From UMGS755 sp045590535 (GTDB taxonomy: Bacteria; Bacillota; Clostridia; UBA1381; UBA9506): 64,000 nucleotides of DNA. The stretch's first letter is position 1. Each line of letters starts with the position of its first letter. The stretch spans positions 129,109 to 193,108 of the forward strand of contig JAZNRE010000005.1 in NCBI GenBank assembly GCA_045590535.1. The letters run 5' to 3'. Below are positions 8,751-16,971 of the stretch, in pieces. The notes beneath the pieces were generated by a model that did no database searches, was not told the DNA's origin, and worked only from the letters and a program-made list of their open reading frames with translations. A program made the position numbers and the translations under genes.

Positions 8751-9299
8751 TCATTCAGAAATTACGGTGAGGAAAACGGCCTTTTCATTGCCCACGCAGC
8801 GTTGGCTGTGGTGGTGTGTTGCATTGAAATAAACCGAATCGCCGGTTTCTAATATAATTTCCTGGTCATCAAATGTAAATACAATCGAGCCGGAAATGAC
8901 ATAGTTAAATTCTTGACCTGCATGCTTTAAGGGTGCTGTCGTGGCCTCAGACGGCTCTAATGTAACCAAAAGGGGCTGCATAATTTTGCCGCCATAGCGA
9001 TAGGCCAAGTCCTTATAGCCATAGCCATGATAACGATCGGCCGCTTTGCCCTGACCGTTTCTGACAATGTGGTAGGTATTGAGCTTAGCACGGGTGCCTG
9101 TTACAATTTCCGTAAAATCCACTCGAAATTTATTGGCGATTTCATAAATCACACTAATGGGAATGTCTTCACCGTTTTCTTCATAATCACGGTAAACCGC
9201 AGGGTCTAAGTTAAGTTCTTTTGCCAAGGTCTCTTGGGTGTAACCGCAAGCCTCACGCAAACCACGGATGCGCTGGGCCAGTTCCTGCAATTCGTTCAT
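8751..9299 (-). CDS. XRE-family regulator with cupin domain
   Basis: A 182-residue protein with an N-terminal helix-turn-helix (about residues 8-62, RIRGLREACGYTQETLAKEL) and a C-terminal cupin_2 barrel (about 105-180; HAGQEFNYVISG, then HHHSQR). Such one-component regulators sense a small ligand in the cupin. It heads a two-gene unit with the acyl-CoA ligase. Its -10 (TATAAT on the minus strand near 9335-9340) sits close to the end of argH. Autoregulation is likely but not shown. Confidence 0.87.
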   Translation of the reverse strand: MNELQELAQRIRGLREACGYTQETLAKELNLDPAVYRDYEENGEDIPISVIYEIANKFRVDFTEIVTGTRAKLNTYHIVRNGQGKAADRYHGYGYKDLAYRYGGKIMQPLLVTLEPSEATTAPLKHAGQEFNYVISGSIVFTFDDQEIILETGDSVYFNATHHHSQRCVGNEKAVFLTVISE

Positions 9300-9361
9300 A
9301 ATCTGTCACCATCCCTTTCTTGTTCAACAAAATCACTCATTATACTATTGTATCACATTTT

Positions 9362-10744
9362 TTAAAGCTGTGCAAGGTAATTTTGCCCATCTTCAATTTC
9401 TTTCTTGGTGCGCTCTGGTGCGGGCCCACCCTTCACCTTACGGTCGCCCACACAGGTTTCCATGCTGATGGCCTCATAAATGTCGTTTTCAATGAGGGGT
9501 GAGCAGGCTTTAAACTCTTCTAAAGTGAAGTCATCAAGGTTTTTACCGGCGCCGATGGCGTAGGCCACCATGTGACCCACAATGCTGTGAGAATCACGGA
9601 AGGGCACACCTTTTTTAACAAGATAGTCTGCCACATCGGTTGCGTTGGCAAAGCCGCCTTTGGCACCTTTTAACATAACATCACGGCGAACTTTCATTGT
9701 TGCCAGCATTTTGTTAAAGACAGGAAGGCACATTAAAACGGTGTCCACCGCATCAAAAACAGCCTCTTTATCTTCTTGCATATCCTTGTTATAGGCAAGG
9801 GGCAGACCCTTCATCATGGTAAGCAGAGTTGTCAGGCTGCCGTAAACACGGCCTGTCTTGCCTCGGATGAGTTCGGCCACATCAGGATTTTTCTTTTGGG
9901 GCATGATGGAAGAGCCGGTGGAATAGGCATCATCCATTTCCACAAAGGAAAACTCGTGAGTAGACCACAAAATCAGTTCCTCGCAAAAGCGGGATAAATG
10001 CATCATGAGAAGAGATAAATCGCTGCACAGCTCAATGGCAAAATCCCGATCGCTGACACCGTCTAAAGAGTTGTTTGTAACGGCATCAAAACCCAAGGCC
10101 TCTGCAACGGCATCCCGGTCTAAAGGATAGGTTGTGCCGGCCAGCGCACCAGAACCCAGGGGCATCACATTGATGCGGCTGCGGCACTCGGTCAGGCGGG
10201 CATAATCACGCTTTAACATTTCAAAATAAGCCAAAAGGTGATGGGTAAAAGTGACGGGCTGTGCCTTTTGCATGTGAGTGTAGCCCGGCATAATGGTACC
10301 TGTATGCTCTTTTGCCAAAGACAAAATGGTTTCCATGAGGCTTTTCACCTCACGACGAATGTCATCATTTGCCTTGCGCAAATGAAGGCGCAGGTCTAAA
10401 GCCACTTGGTCGTTACGGCTACGGCCGGTGTGCAGGCGTTTGCCCACATCGCCAATCCGTTCAATCAGCAGGGTTTCCACATTCATGTGAATGTCTTCTG
10501 CATCCACCAAAAAGGTCACTTTGCCCTCTTCAATGTCTTTCTTTATTTCAAGCAAGGTCTTTTGAATCAGCTTGGCATCATCAGCAGGAATAATGCCCTG
10601 TTTTCCCAGCATGCCTGCATGAGCAACAGAACCGTCAATATCCTCCTGATACATGCGGCTGTCAAAACGGATGGAAGAATTAAAATCGTCTACCATGGCG
10701 TCGGTTTCCTTTGAAAAACGACCGCCCCAAAGCTTTTTTTTCAT
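9362..10744 (-). CDS. argH: Argininosuccinate lyase
   Basis: Splits argininosuccinate to arginine and fumarate, the last step of arginine synthesis. A 460-residue fumarase/aspartase-superfamily protein with LWGGRFSKETD at the N-terminus, TGRSRNDQVALD, TYPLDRDAVAE and the mobile catalytic loop GSSIMPQKKNPDVAELIRGK. AAGGAGC precedes the start. It follows argG by 87 nt, so the two form an argG-argH operon. The spacer holds a GC-rich inverted repeat (10772-10800). Confidence 0.96.
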   Translation of the reverse strand: MKKKLWGGRFSKETDAMVDDFNSSIRFDSRMYQEDIDGSVAHAGMLGKQGIIPADDAKLIQKTLLEIKKDIEEGKVTFLVDAEDIHMNVETLLIERIGDVGKRLHTGRSRNDQVALDLRLHLRKANDDIRREVKSLMETILSLAKEHTGTIMPGYTHMQKAQPVTFTHHLLAYFEMLKRDYARLTECRSRINVMPLGSGALAGTTYPLDRDAVAEALGFDAVTNNSLDGVSDRDFAIELCSDLSLLMMHLSRFCEELILWSTHEFSFVEMDDAYSTGSSIMPQKKNPDVAELIRGKTGRVYGSLTTLLTMMKGLPLAYNKDMQEDKEAVFDAVDTVLMCLPVFNKMLATMKVRRDVMLKGAKGGFANATDVADYLVKKGVPFRDSHSIVGHMVAYAIGAGKNLDDFTLEEFKACSPLIENDIYEAISMETCVGDRKVKGGPAPERTKKEIEDGQNYLAQL

Positions 10745-10771
10745 GGTTTAATCAAGCTCCTTTATACGATT

Positions 10772-10800
10772 GTAGGGCGAACCGAAACAGTCCGCCCTGC
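10772..10800. repeat. REP-like inverted repeat between argG and argH
   Basis: GTAGGGCG and CCGCCCTGC arms enclose about 12 nt. The GC-rich palindrome stands out in an AT-rich spacer. It may be a dispersed repeat or an mRNA-processing hairpin; no T-run follows, so it is not a terminator. Confidence 0.4.
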
Positions 10801-10831
10801 AAATGTATGATTAAATATAAAATCACTGTTG

Positions 10832-12058
10832 TTAAATCAGTTTTTCGCCATTTCTCTTTTTCATCATGGCACGAACCTTTAAGGGCAGGCCAAACAGATT
10901 GATGAAGCCTGCTGAATCCTTTTGGTCATAAACCTCATCTTCGCTAAAGGTTGCAATATCCTCATCATAAAGTGAATAAGGAGAGGTTACGCCGGCAGGC
11001 ATGCAGTTACCCTTATACAGCTTCATCCGAACCTTACCGGTTACAGTTTCTTGTGTGGAATCAACAAAGGCACTCATTGCCTCACGCAGAGGGGTATACC
11101 ACAAACCGTCATAAACCAAATCAGCAAAGCGGTTTGCCAGGTCTAATTTATAGTGAAGGGTCTGCTTATCCAGGCAGATATATTCAAGTTCTTTATGGGC
11201 TGCATAAAGCAGTGTACCACCGGGAGTTTCATAAACGCCACGGCTCTTCATGCCAACCAAACGGTTTTCCACAATGTCGTCAATGCCAACGCCGTTTTTG
11301 CCAGCCAGCTCATTGGCCTTTTTCAGCAACTCTACAGCGCTTTCATAGCGAACACCGTCAATGGCAACGGGCACACCCTTTTCAAAGTCAATTTCAACAT
11401 AGGTGGGAGCATCCGGTGCCTGCTCGGGTGAAACCATCAGTTTTAATAATTTATCATATTGAGGCTCGTTGGCAGGGTCTTCCAAGTCCATGCCTTCATG
11501 GCTTAAGTGCCAAATGTTTCTGTCCATGGAATAGTTATCTTCTTTGGTAACCGGAACGGGAATGCCACGGGCTTCAGCATATTCAATTTCTTCTTCACGG
11601 GATTTAATATCCCAAATACGCCAGGGAGCAATAATCTTTAAGTGGGGTGCCAGAGCCTTAATGGTCAGCTCGAAACGCACCTGGTCGTTACCCTTACCTG
11701 TGCAGCCATGGCAAATGGCTGTTGCGCCTTCTGCCTCAGCAATTTCAACTATACGCTTTGCAATGCAGGGTCTTGCATGAGAGGTACCCAAAAGGTATTT
11801 GCCCTCATAAACGGCACCGGCCTTTAAGGTGGGCCAAATGAAATCGTTTACATACTCTTCCTGCAGATTTTCTATGTAGAGTTTAGACGCACCGGTTTTA
11901 AGAGCCTTTTCTTCAAGACCTTCGGTTTCTTTACCTTGACCCACATCACCGCAAACTGCAATTACCTCATAATCGTAGTTTTCTTTGAGCCAGGGAATGA
12001 TGATGGATGTGTCCAAACCGCCTGAATACGCCAAAATAACTTTTTCTTTCGCTGCCAT
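10832..12058 (-). CDS. argG: Argininosuccinate synthase
   Basis: Joins citrulline and aspartate using ATP to give argininosuccinate. The N-type ATP pyrophosphatase loop AYSGGLDTS is at residues 9-17, and the CHGCTGKGNDQVRFE segment is clear. Length 408 residues. The start at 12058 has GGAGG 8 nt upstream; the in-frame ATG at 12073 would use the RBS as coding. First gene of argGH, with a consensus promoter upstream and TGCAT-type half-sites further up in the shared intergenic region with ruvC. Confidence 0.96.
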   Translation of the reverse strand: MAAKEKVILAYSGGLDTSIIIPWLKENYDYEVIAVCGDVGQGKETEGLEEKALKTGASKLYIENLQEEYVNDFIWPTLKAGAVYEGKYLLGTSHARPCIAKRIVEIAEAEGATAICHGCTGKGNDQVRFELTIKALAPHLKIIAPWRIWDIKSREEEIEYAEARGIPVPVTKEDNYSMDRNIWHLSHEGMDLEDPANEPQYDKLLKLMVSPEQAPDAPTYVEIDFEKGVPVAIDGVRYESAVELLKKANELAGKNGVGIDDIVENRLVGMKSRGVYETPGGTLLYAAHKELEYICLDKQTLHYKLDLANRFADLVYDGLWYTPLREAMSAFVDSTQETVTGKVRMKLYKGNCMPAGVTSPYSLYDEDIATFSEDEVYDQKDSAGFINLFGLPLKVRAMMKKRNGEKLI

Positions 12059-12113
12059 TTGCATTTCCTCCAAAAATGTGATAGAATATACTTAATTCTT
12101 AAGTTCGTTTTCT

Positions 12114-12142
12114 ATTATAACCCATTGATATACATTTTTCAA
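12114..12142 (-). promoter_or_regulatory. argG promoter
   Basis: On the minus strand TTGAAA (12142-12137), a 17-nt spacer and TATAAT (12119-12114), about 55 nt before the argG start codon. Confidence 0.75.
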
Positions 12143-12159
12143 TAGGTTTTTTAAATTTT

Positions 12160-12204
12160 TTGCAAAAATATGCAATATTTGTGCATTTTTATGAATTTAT
12201 GCAT
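12160..12204. promoter_or_regulatory. Cluster of TGCA(T)/ATGCA half-sites between argG and ruvC
   Basis: TTGCAAAAATATGCAA (12160-12175) is followed by TGCAT (12182) and TGCAT (12200). They resemble the palindrome over the argD promoter and lie upstream of the argG -35, so they may be ArgR sites. They also lie just upstream of ruvC. Confidence 0.4.
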
Positions 12205-12222
12205 GAAGGAACAGGAAAAATT

Positions 12223-12723
12223 ATGATTATTTTAGGTATCGACCCCGGCATTGCCATCGTGGGATACGGCGTGATTAACTATGAATCGGGGCGTTTTAGC
12301 GTGATTGACTATGGTGCTGTGACCACCAAGGCGGGCATGAAGCTTTCTGACCGATTGCGGAATATTTATGAGGATATTCATGTTTTAATTGAACGCTTTC
12401 ATCCCGATGTCTGCGCCATTGAAGAATTGTTTTTTAACACCAATGTAACCACGGGCATTTCGGTTGCCCACGGTCGCGGTGTGATTATGCTGGCGGCCAC
12501 CATACAAAATCTGCCGGTGTATGAATATACACCCCTGCAGGTTAAGCAAAGCGTTGCCGGCTATGGTCGGGCCGATAAAGCCCAGGTGCAGCGAATGGTT
12601 AAGTCCCTTTTGTGTCTGCCTGCTGTCCCCAAGCCCGACGATGTTTCAGACGCTTTAGCCATTGCCATTTGCCATGCCCACAACGCCGGCTATCATAATT
12701 TAACCAAAACAGAAGGAGTGTAA
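12223..12723 (+). CDS. ruvC: Holliday junction endonuclease RuvC
   Basis: Resolves Holliday junctions by paired nicking. Acidic catalytic residues are visible in LGIDPG (Asp7), AIEELFF (near residue 67) and the C-terminal PDDVSDALAIAICH. It has 166 residues. I used the ATG at 12223, which begins MIILGIDPG as in other RuvC proteins and follows AGGAACAGGA; the longer ORF from 12160 would read through the half-site cluster. First gene of ruvCAB. Confidence 0.95.
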   Translation: MIILGIDPGIAIVGYGVINYESGRFSVIDYGAVTTKAGMKLSDRLRNIYEDIHVLIERFHPDVCAIEELFFNTNVTTGISVAHGRGVIMLAATIQNLPVYEYTPLQVKQSVAGYGRADKAQVQRMVKSLLCLPAVPKPDDVSDALAIAICHAHNAGYHNLTKTEGV

Positions 12724-12725
12724 CC

Positions 12726-13328
12726 ATGATTGCATTTGTTTGCGGCACAGTGGATGCCATTGAAGAAAACGCTGCCATTCTTGATACCGGTGCTTTTGGT
12801 TGCCGGGTTTACATGTCGCCATACGGTCTTTCATCATTGTCTGTTGGCTCCGATGCAAAGATTTACACTTATTTAAAGGTTGCAGAAGACGCCATGGATT
12901 TATATGGCTTTTTAACCGTTGAGGAGCTATCCATGTTCCGCCGGATTATTTCGGTTTCCGGTGCCGGTCCAAAAGCCGGCCTTGCCATTTTATCCGTTTT
13001 GCGCCCGGCTGAGTTTGCCCTGGCAGTTGTCACCAATGATTATAAGGCTATCACAAGAGCCCAGGGCGTTGGTCCCAAGCTTGCGCAAAAGATTGTTTTA
13101 GAGCTGAAAGATAAGCTTGAAAACAGCGATTTTATTAAAGATACCTCCGGAGCAAGCATGCCCGCCGTTTCCATCCCCGCCGCAAGCAACAACGAGGCTG
13201 TGGAGGCCCTGTGTGCCTTAGGATACACACAGACAGAGGCTGCCCGGGCCGTTGGCCAGGCAGAAGGCGAAACGGTTTCGGATGTTATTCGCAACGCCTT
13301 AAAAATGTTGGCCAAATCCTTATCGTGA
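12726..13328 (+). CDS. ruvA: Holliday junction branch migration protein RuvA
   Basis: A 200-residue tetrameric subunit that binds the four-way junction and loads RuvB. It has an N-terminal OB-fold (FVCGTVDAIEENAAIL), the helix-hairpin-helix pair (VSGAGPKAGLAIL and AQGVGPKLAQKIVLELKDK, about residues 75-120) and a C-terminal RuvB-contact domain (NEAVEALCALGYTQTEA). It starts 2 nt after the ruvC stop. Confidence 0.95.
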   Translation: MIAFVCGTVDAIEENAAILDTGAFGCRVYMSPYGLSSLSVGSDAKIYTYLKVAEDAMDLYGFLTVEELSMFRRIISVSGAGPKAGLAILSVLRPAEFALAVVTNDYKAITRAQGVGPKLAQKIVLELKDKLENSDFIKDTSGASMPAVSIPAASNNEAVEALCALGYTQTEAARAVGQAEGETVSDVIRNALKMLAKSLS

Positions 13329-13393
13329 TTCTATGCCGCTCTTAAGCTCTGCATAGCAAGATACATAAGATTGATAGAGAAAGGACTGTTATT

Positions 13394-14428
13394 ATGCCTT
13401 TTGAAGAAAACTACGAAGACAGAATTATCTCCTCTCGCACTCTTGGTGAAGACAGTGATGTGGAATATAGCCTGCGTCCCCGACATTTAAATGAATACAT
13501 TGGTCAGACGAAGGTTAAAGAAAACATGAAAATCTTTATCCGTGCCGCTAAAGAGCGAAACGAATCTTTAGACCATGTTTTGCTCTATGGTCCGCCGGGT
13601 CTGGGTAAAACCACCTTGGCAGGCATCATTGCCAATGAAATGGGTGTTAACATTCGTGTCACCTCCGGCCCCTCCATTGAGCGTGCCGGTGATTTGGCCG
13701 CCATTTTAACCGGACTTTCAGAGCATGACATTTTATTCATCGATGAAATTCATCGCTTAAGCCGCAATGTAGAAGAAATTCTTTATCCTGCCATGGAAGA
13801 TTTCTCTTTGGATATTATTTTAGGAAAAGGTCCCGGCGCACATTCTGTTCGTCTTGACCTGCCCCACTTCACGCTGATTGGCGCTACGACCCGAACCGGT
13901 CTTTTAAGTGCACCTCTTCGTGACCGTTTTGGTGTCATCAGCCGTTTAGAGCTTTATGACCCCAAGGAACTTGACGAAATCATTCGTCGTTCCGCTGACA
14001 TTTTAGGCACAAAAATTGACCCCGAAGGCTCTTTGGAAATTGGTCGTCGTTCACGGGGAACGCCCCGTATTGCCAACCGCCTCTTAAAGCGTGTCCGTGA
14101 TTTTGCGCAGGTGCAGGGCGATGGTACCATCACCCGTGAGATAGCCGATATGGCCCTCACCACCATGGAAATCGACTCTATGGGGCTTGACGCCATTGAC
14201 CGCCGCATGCTTTTATTCATCATTGAAAACTTTGGCGGCGGACCTGTGGGTCTTGAAACACTGGCTGCCTCCATTGGCGAAGACGCCGGCACCATTGAAG
14301 ATGTTTACGAACCCTATCTTTTACAAATTGGCTTTTTAAACCGCACGCCAAGAGGTCGCATGGCCACCGCCAAGGCCTATGCCCATTTTAACATTCCGTA
14401 CACTACGGAGCTAAGGCTTGATGTGTAA
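13394..14428 (+). CDS. ruvB: Holliday junction branch migration ATPase RuvB
   Basis: Hexameric AAA+ motor for branch migration. The Walker A GPPGLGKTT lies near residue 60, Walker B LFIDEIHRL near 110, sensor GATTRTGLLSAPLRDRFG near 160 and the arginine-finger/winged-helix region follows (RTPRGRMATAKAY near the end). Length 344 residues. It lies 65 nt after ruvA and completes the ruvCAB operon. Confidence 0.96.
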   Translation: MPFEENYEDRIISSRTLGEDSDVEYSLRPRHLNEYIGQTKVKENMKIFIRAAKERNESLDHVLLYGPPGLGKTTLAGIIANEMGVNIRVTSGPSIERAGDLAAILTGLSEHDILFIDEIHRLSRNVEEILYPAMEDFSLDIILGKGPGAHSVRLDLPHFTLIGATTRTGLLSAPLRDRFGVISRLELYDPKELDEIIRRSADILGTKIDPEGSLEIGRRSRGTPRIANRLLKRVRDFAQVQGDGTITREIADMALTTMEIDSMGLDAIDRRMLLFIIENFGGGPVGLETLAASIGEDAGTIEDVYEPYLLQIGFLNRTPRGRMATAKAYAHFNIPYTTELRLDV

Positions 14429-14526
14429 AAAGGCGGTTTTCATTGGAAAAAGCCGCAAAATGAACAGGTATTTTGCAGGTAAAACAAAAACTTTATAAAA
14501 AATATTGAATTTCTTTAAAAAAACAC

Positions 14527-14555
14527 TTGACAACAAGGCGCCGATTTGTTATAAT
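14527..14555 (+). promoter_or_regulatory. Promoter of tRNA-Glu
   Basis: TTGACA (14527-14532), a 17-nt spacer and TATAAT (14550-14555), a perfect housekeeping promoter about 75 nt before the tRNA. The leader between carries a CATCGG...CCGATG hairpin. Confidence 0.9.
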
Positions 14556-14634
14556 GGTCTAGCCGTGTTAATGAAGCGGCAAGAAGATTCCATCGGTTTA
14601 TGGTAAACATGGCCGATGTTTCTATACCTTTAAT

Positions 14635-14709
14635 GGCCCGTTGGTCAAGCGGTTAAGACACCGCCCTTTCACGGCGGTAACACGAGTTCGAGTCTCGTAC
14701 GGGTCACCA
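14635..14709 (+). tRNA. tRNA-Glu (anticodon TTC)
   Basis: A 75-nt cloverleaf with the acceptor stem GGCCCGT/ACGGGTC (one G-U pair), anticodon stem CCGCC/GGCGG with loop CTTTCAC, and T-loop GTTCGAGTC. The 3' CCA is encoded. It has its own promoter and terminator. Confidence 0.96.
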
Positions 14710-14712
14710 TGA

Positions 14713-14745
14713 TGCGGCAAGCCAATTGGCTTGTCGCATTTTTTC
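14713..14745 (+). terminator. Terminator of tRNA-Glu
   Basis: An 11-bp stem (TGCGGCAAGCC with GGCTTGTCGCA, one G-U pair) is followed by TTTTTTC. Confidence 0.85.
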
Positions 14746-14827
14746 ATTTAAATGTGAAATGCTATGAGATAGAGTCTGTTACGGCAAAACCGCCAAAGCA
14801 GAAAATTTGATTTGATTTAGGGGTGTG

Positions 14828-15835
14828 ATGACACAAATGGCTGAACGGAGCATTGATGTTTCTGCCGTGGATTTAGGCGGCTTATTCGGAGAATTTGACT
14901 GTCACATAAAGCAAGTGGAAAAAGAACTGGGCGTTTCTGTTTCCTGCCGGGATTCTGTTCTAAAAATTTTAGGTAGCGAAGAAGAAACCGAAACCGCTGC
15001 AAAAACCATTCATTCTATGATTGAAACTTTAAATCGCGGTGATGCCTTAACTGAGCAAAGCATTACCTACATTATGATTCTTGCCCGTTCCGGTCAGGAG
15101 GAATCGTTAAAAGATTTGGGACAGGATTGCATTTGCATGACCTCACGGGGCAAGCCCATTAAAAGCAAAACTTTAGGTCAGAAAGAATATGTCCGTGCCA
15201 TGAAGGAAAACACGGTGGTTTTTGGCATTGGCCCTGCCGGCACCGGCAAAACCTATTTAGCTGTGGCGAAAGCTGTCACCGCTTTTCGCAAAAAAGAAGT
15301 CAGCCGCATTATCATCACCCGTCCCGCTGTTGAGGCCGGTGAAAAACTGGGCTTTTTGCCCGGTGATTTGCAAAACAAGGTCGACCCCTACCTGCGCCCT
15401 CTGCACGATGCTCTTTTTGAAATGGTGGGAACCGAGAGCTATAACAGTTATGTGGAAAAAGGCTTGATTGAGGTGGCCCCCCTTGCCTATATGCGTGGTC
15501 GCACTCTTGATAATGCCTACATTATTTTAGACGAGGCGCAAAACACCACGCCGGAGCAGATGAAAATGTTTTTAACCCGTATCGGTTTTGGCTCAAAAGC
15601 CATTATCACCGGTGACATTACGCAGATTGACCTGCCCGACGGCAAGCGAAGCGGATTAAAAGAAGCCATTAAAATTTTAGACGGCGTAGAAGATTTGGCT
15701 TTTTGCTATTTCTCTCACAAGGATGTTGTTCGTCATCCTTTGGTACAAAAAATTATTCAGGCTTATGAAAAATATGACGCCAAGCGTCAAAAAAATGACA
15801 GGAGTTCTTCTCATGATCAATCTCGTTCTAAATGA
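14828..15835 (+). CDS. phoH: PhoH-like ATPase
   Basis: P-loop ATPase related to the helicase domain of superfamily 1, linked to RNA metabolism because it travels with ybeY. The N-terminal ~100 residues form the KH-like part; the PhoH core has Walker A GPAGTGKTYLAV near residue 135, ITRPAVEAGEKLGFLPGDLQ, and Walker B YIILDEAQNT. About 335 residues. The start is ambiguous: GTG 14825, ATG 14828 and ATG 14837 are in frame behind AGGGG. It overlaps ybeY by 23 nt. Confidence 0.92.
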   Translation: MTQMAERSIDVSAVDLGGLFGEFDCHIKQVEKELGVSVSCRDSVLKILGSEEETETAAKTIHSMIETLNRGDALTEQSITYIMILARSGQEESLKDLGQDCICMTSRGKPIKSKTLGQKEYVRAMKENTVVFGIGPAGTGKTYLAVAKAVTAFRKKEVSRIIITRPAVEAGEKLGFLPGDLQNKVDPYLRPLHDALFEMVGTESYNSYVEKGLIEVAPLAYMRGRTLDNAYIILDEAQNTTPEQMKMFLTRIGFGSKAIITGDITQIDLPDGKRSGLKEAIKILDGVEDLAFCYFSHKDVVRHPLVQKIIQAYEKYDAKRQKNDRSSSHDQSRSK

Positions 15836-16292
15836 AGAAGCCACCAAGCAGCCCAAAGAACTAATTGAACTGATAAAGCGCTGCATTGAAAAAACCTTAG
15901 AGTCAGAAGATTTTCCTTTTGACGCTGAAGTTTCACTGTCTATAACCGATGCCGTGGGAATGCAGATTATAAACCGTGAACAACGGCAGATTGACAAAGT
16001 GACCGATGTACTCTCCTTCCCCATGCTTTCTACCCAAGACGGCGTGCTCATCGTGGAGGATGAGGACATAGTGGATGATTGTGTCTTTTTGGGTGACATT
16101 GTGATTTGTTATCCCCGTGCCTGTGAGCAAGCCGAAGCCTATGGTCACTCCATTGAGCGTGAAATCGGCTTTTTAACCGTTCACTCCACCCTGCACCTGT
16201 TAGGCTATGACCACGAAGAAGGGTTGCAGGAAGAATCAGAGATGTTTGCAAAACAAGAGGCAGTTTTGCAGAGCCTTTCGCTCTTCAGATAA
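15813..16292 (+). CDS. ybeY: rRNA maturation endoribonuclease YbeY
   Basis: Zinc-dependent RNase for 16S rRNA 3'-end maturation and ribosome quality control. The signature HSTLHLLGYDH (His-x3-His-x5-His zinc site) is near the C-terminus and VLSFPM lies upstream. It has 159 residues starting MINLVLNEE; AGGAG is 8 nt upstream of ATG 15813. The start lies inside the phoH 3' end, showing translational coupling. Confidence 0.94.
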   Translation: MINLVLNEEATKQPKELIELIKRCIEKTLESEDFPFDAEVSLSITDAVGMQIINREQRQIDKVTDVLSFPMLSTQDGVLIVEDEDIVDDCVFLGDIVICYPRACEQAEAYGHSIEREIGFLTVHSTLHLLGYDHEEGLQEESEMFAKQEAVLQSLSLFR

Positions 16293-16305
16293 GGAGGATG
16301 TCACG

Positions 16306-16905
16306 ATGACAATTAGAAAAAAAACCATGCTCATGATGTTTGCCGATTTTGGCGTGTGCCTGGCGCTGCAGTTAATTGGTTTATTTATTTTATCCTGGAT
16401 GTTTCGCTTTTCCTGGGGCTATGTGGTGTATAGCATCATTTTTACCCTCATTTTCTTTGGCATGATTTTTTCACGGGCGCACAACACGGCAAAGCGCAAC
16501 CTGTTGCATAAGGATTTGACCAAGACAAAGGCAGAAGGTCTTTTGCTGGCTGCTCCGCTGGCGATTTTTAACACCTTGTTAATTGTTTTATTTGCTTTAA
16601 TTCAATCAAACATAATTCCCCTGCGGGATTTGGTGGTGAACACAATTTACACCTTTCCCGATAACGCACCCCGCATTGCCACCGACGTTTTTTTAATTGA
16701 TTACATCATCGGCTTTTTACGGATATGGTTTGGTGGGCTCATTGGCTTTATGCCCGAAAAAACCACGCCCCTTATTCTGTTAATTTCGCCTGCCAGCACG
16801 CTTTTGGCCGGTTTTTTAGGCTACTTTGCCGGACTTAAAAAGTTTTATTTACTGGATATGTTCATTGTGGCAAAAAAGAAAGTGGTCAATAAGTTTAATG
16901 AATAG
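16306..16905 (+). CDS. Uncharacterised multi-pass membrane protein
   Basis: A 199-residue hydrophobic protein I do not recognise. About four or five membrane segments are visible (residues about 10-30, 36-56, 76-98, 125-148, 155-175), with positively charged ends and a Lys-rich C-terminal tail (AKKKVVNKF). The start ATG 16306 follows AAGGAGG by 8 nt and lies 13 nt after ybeY, so it belongs to the phoH-ybeY operon. In many Firmicutes dgkA occupies this position, but I see no DgkA motif. Confidence 0.6.
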   Translation: MTIRKKTMLMMFADFGVCLALQLIGLFILSWMFRFSWGYVVYSIIFTLIFFGMIFSRAHNTAKRNLLHKDLTKTKAEGLLLAAPLAIFNTLLIVLFALIQSNIIPLRDLVVNTIYTFPDNAPRIATDVFLIDYIIGFLRIWFGGLIGFMPEKTTPLILLISPASTLLAGFLGYFAGLKKFYLLDMFIVAKKKVVNKFNE

Positions 16906-16971
16906 AAAAGTTGCGGCGAATCTGCCGCTTTAAAATAAGATTTAATGTTATCATTTCCCGGGAGTGACCTC

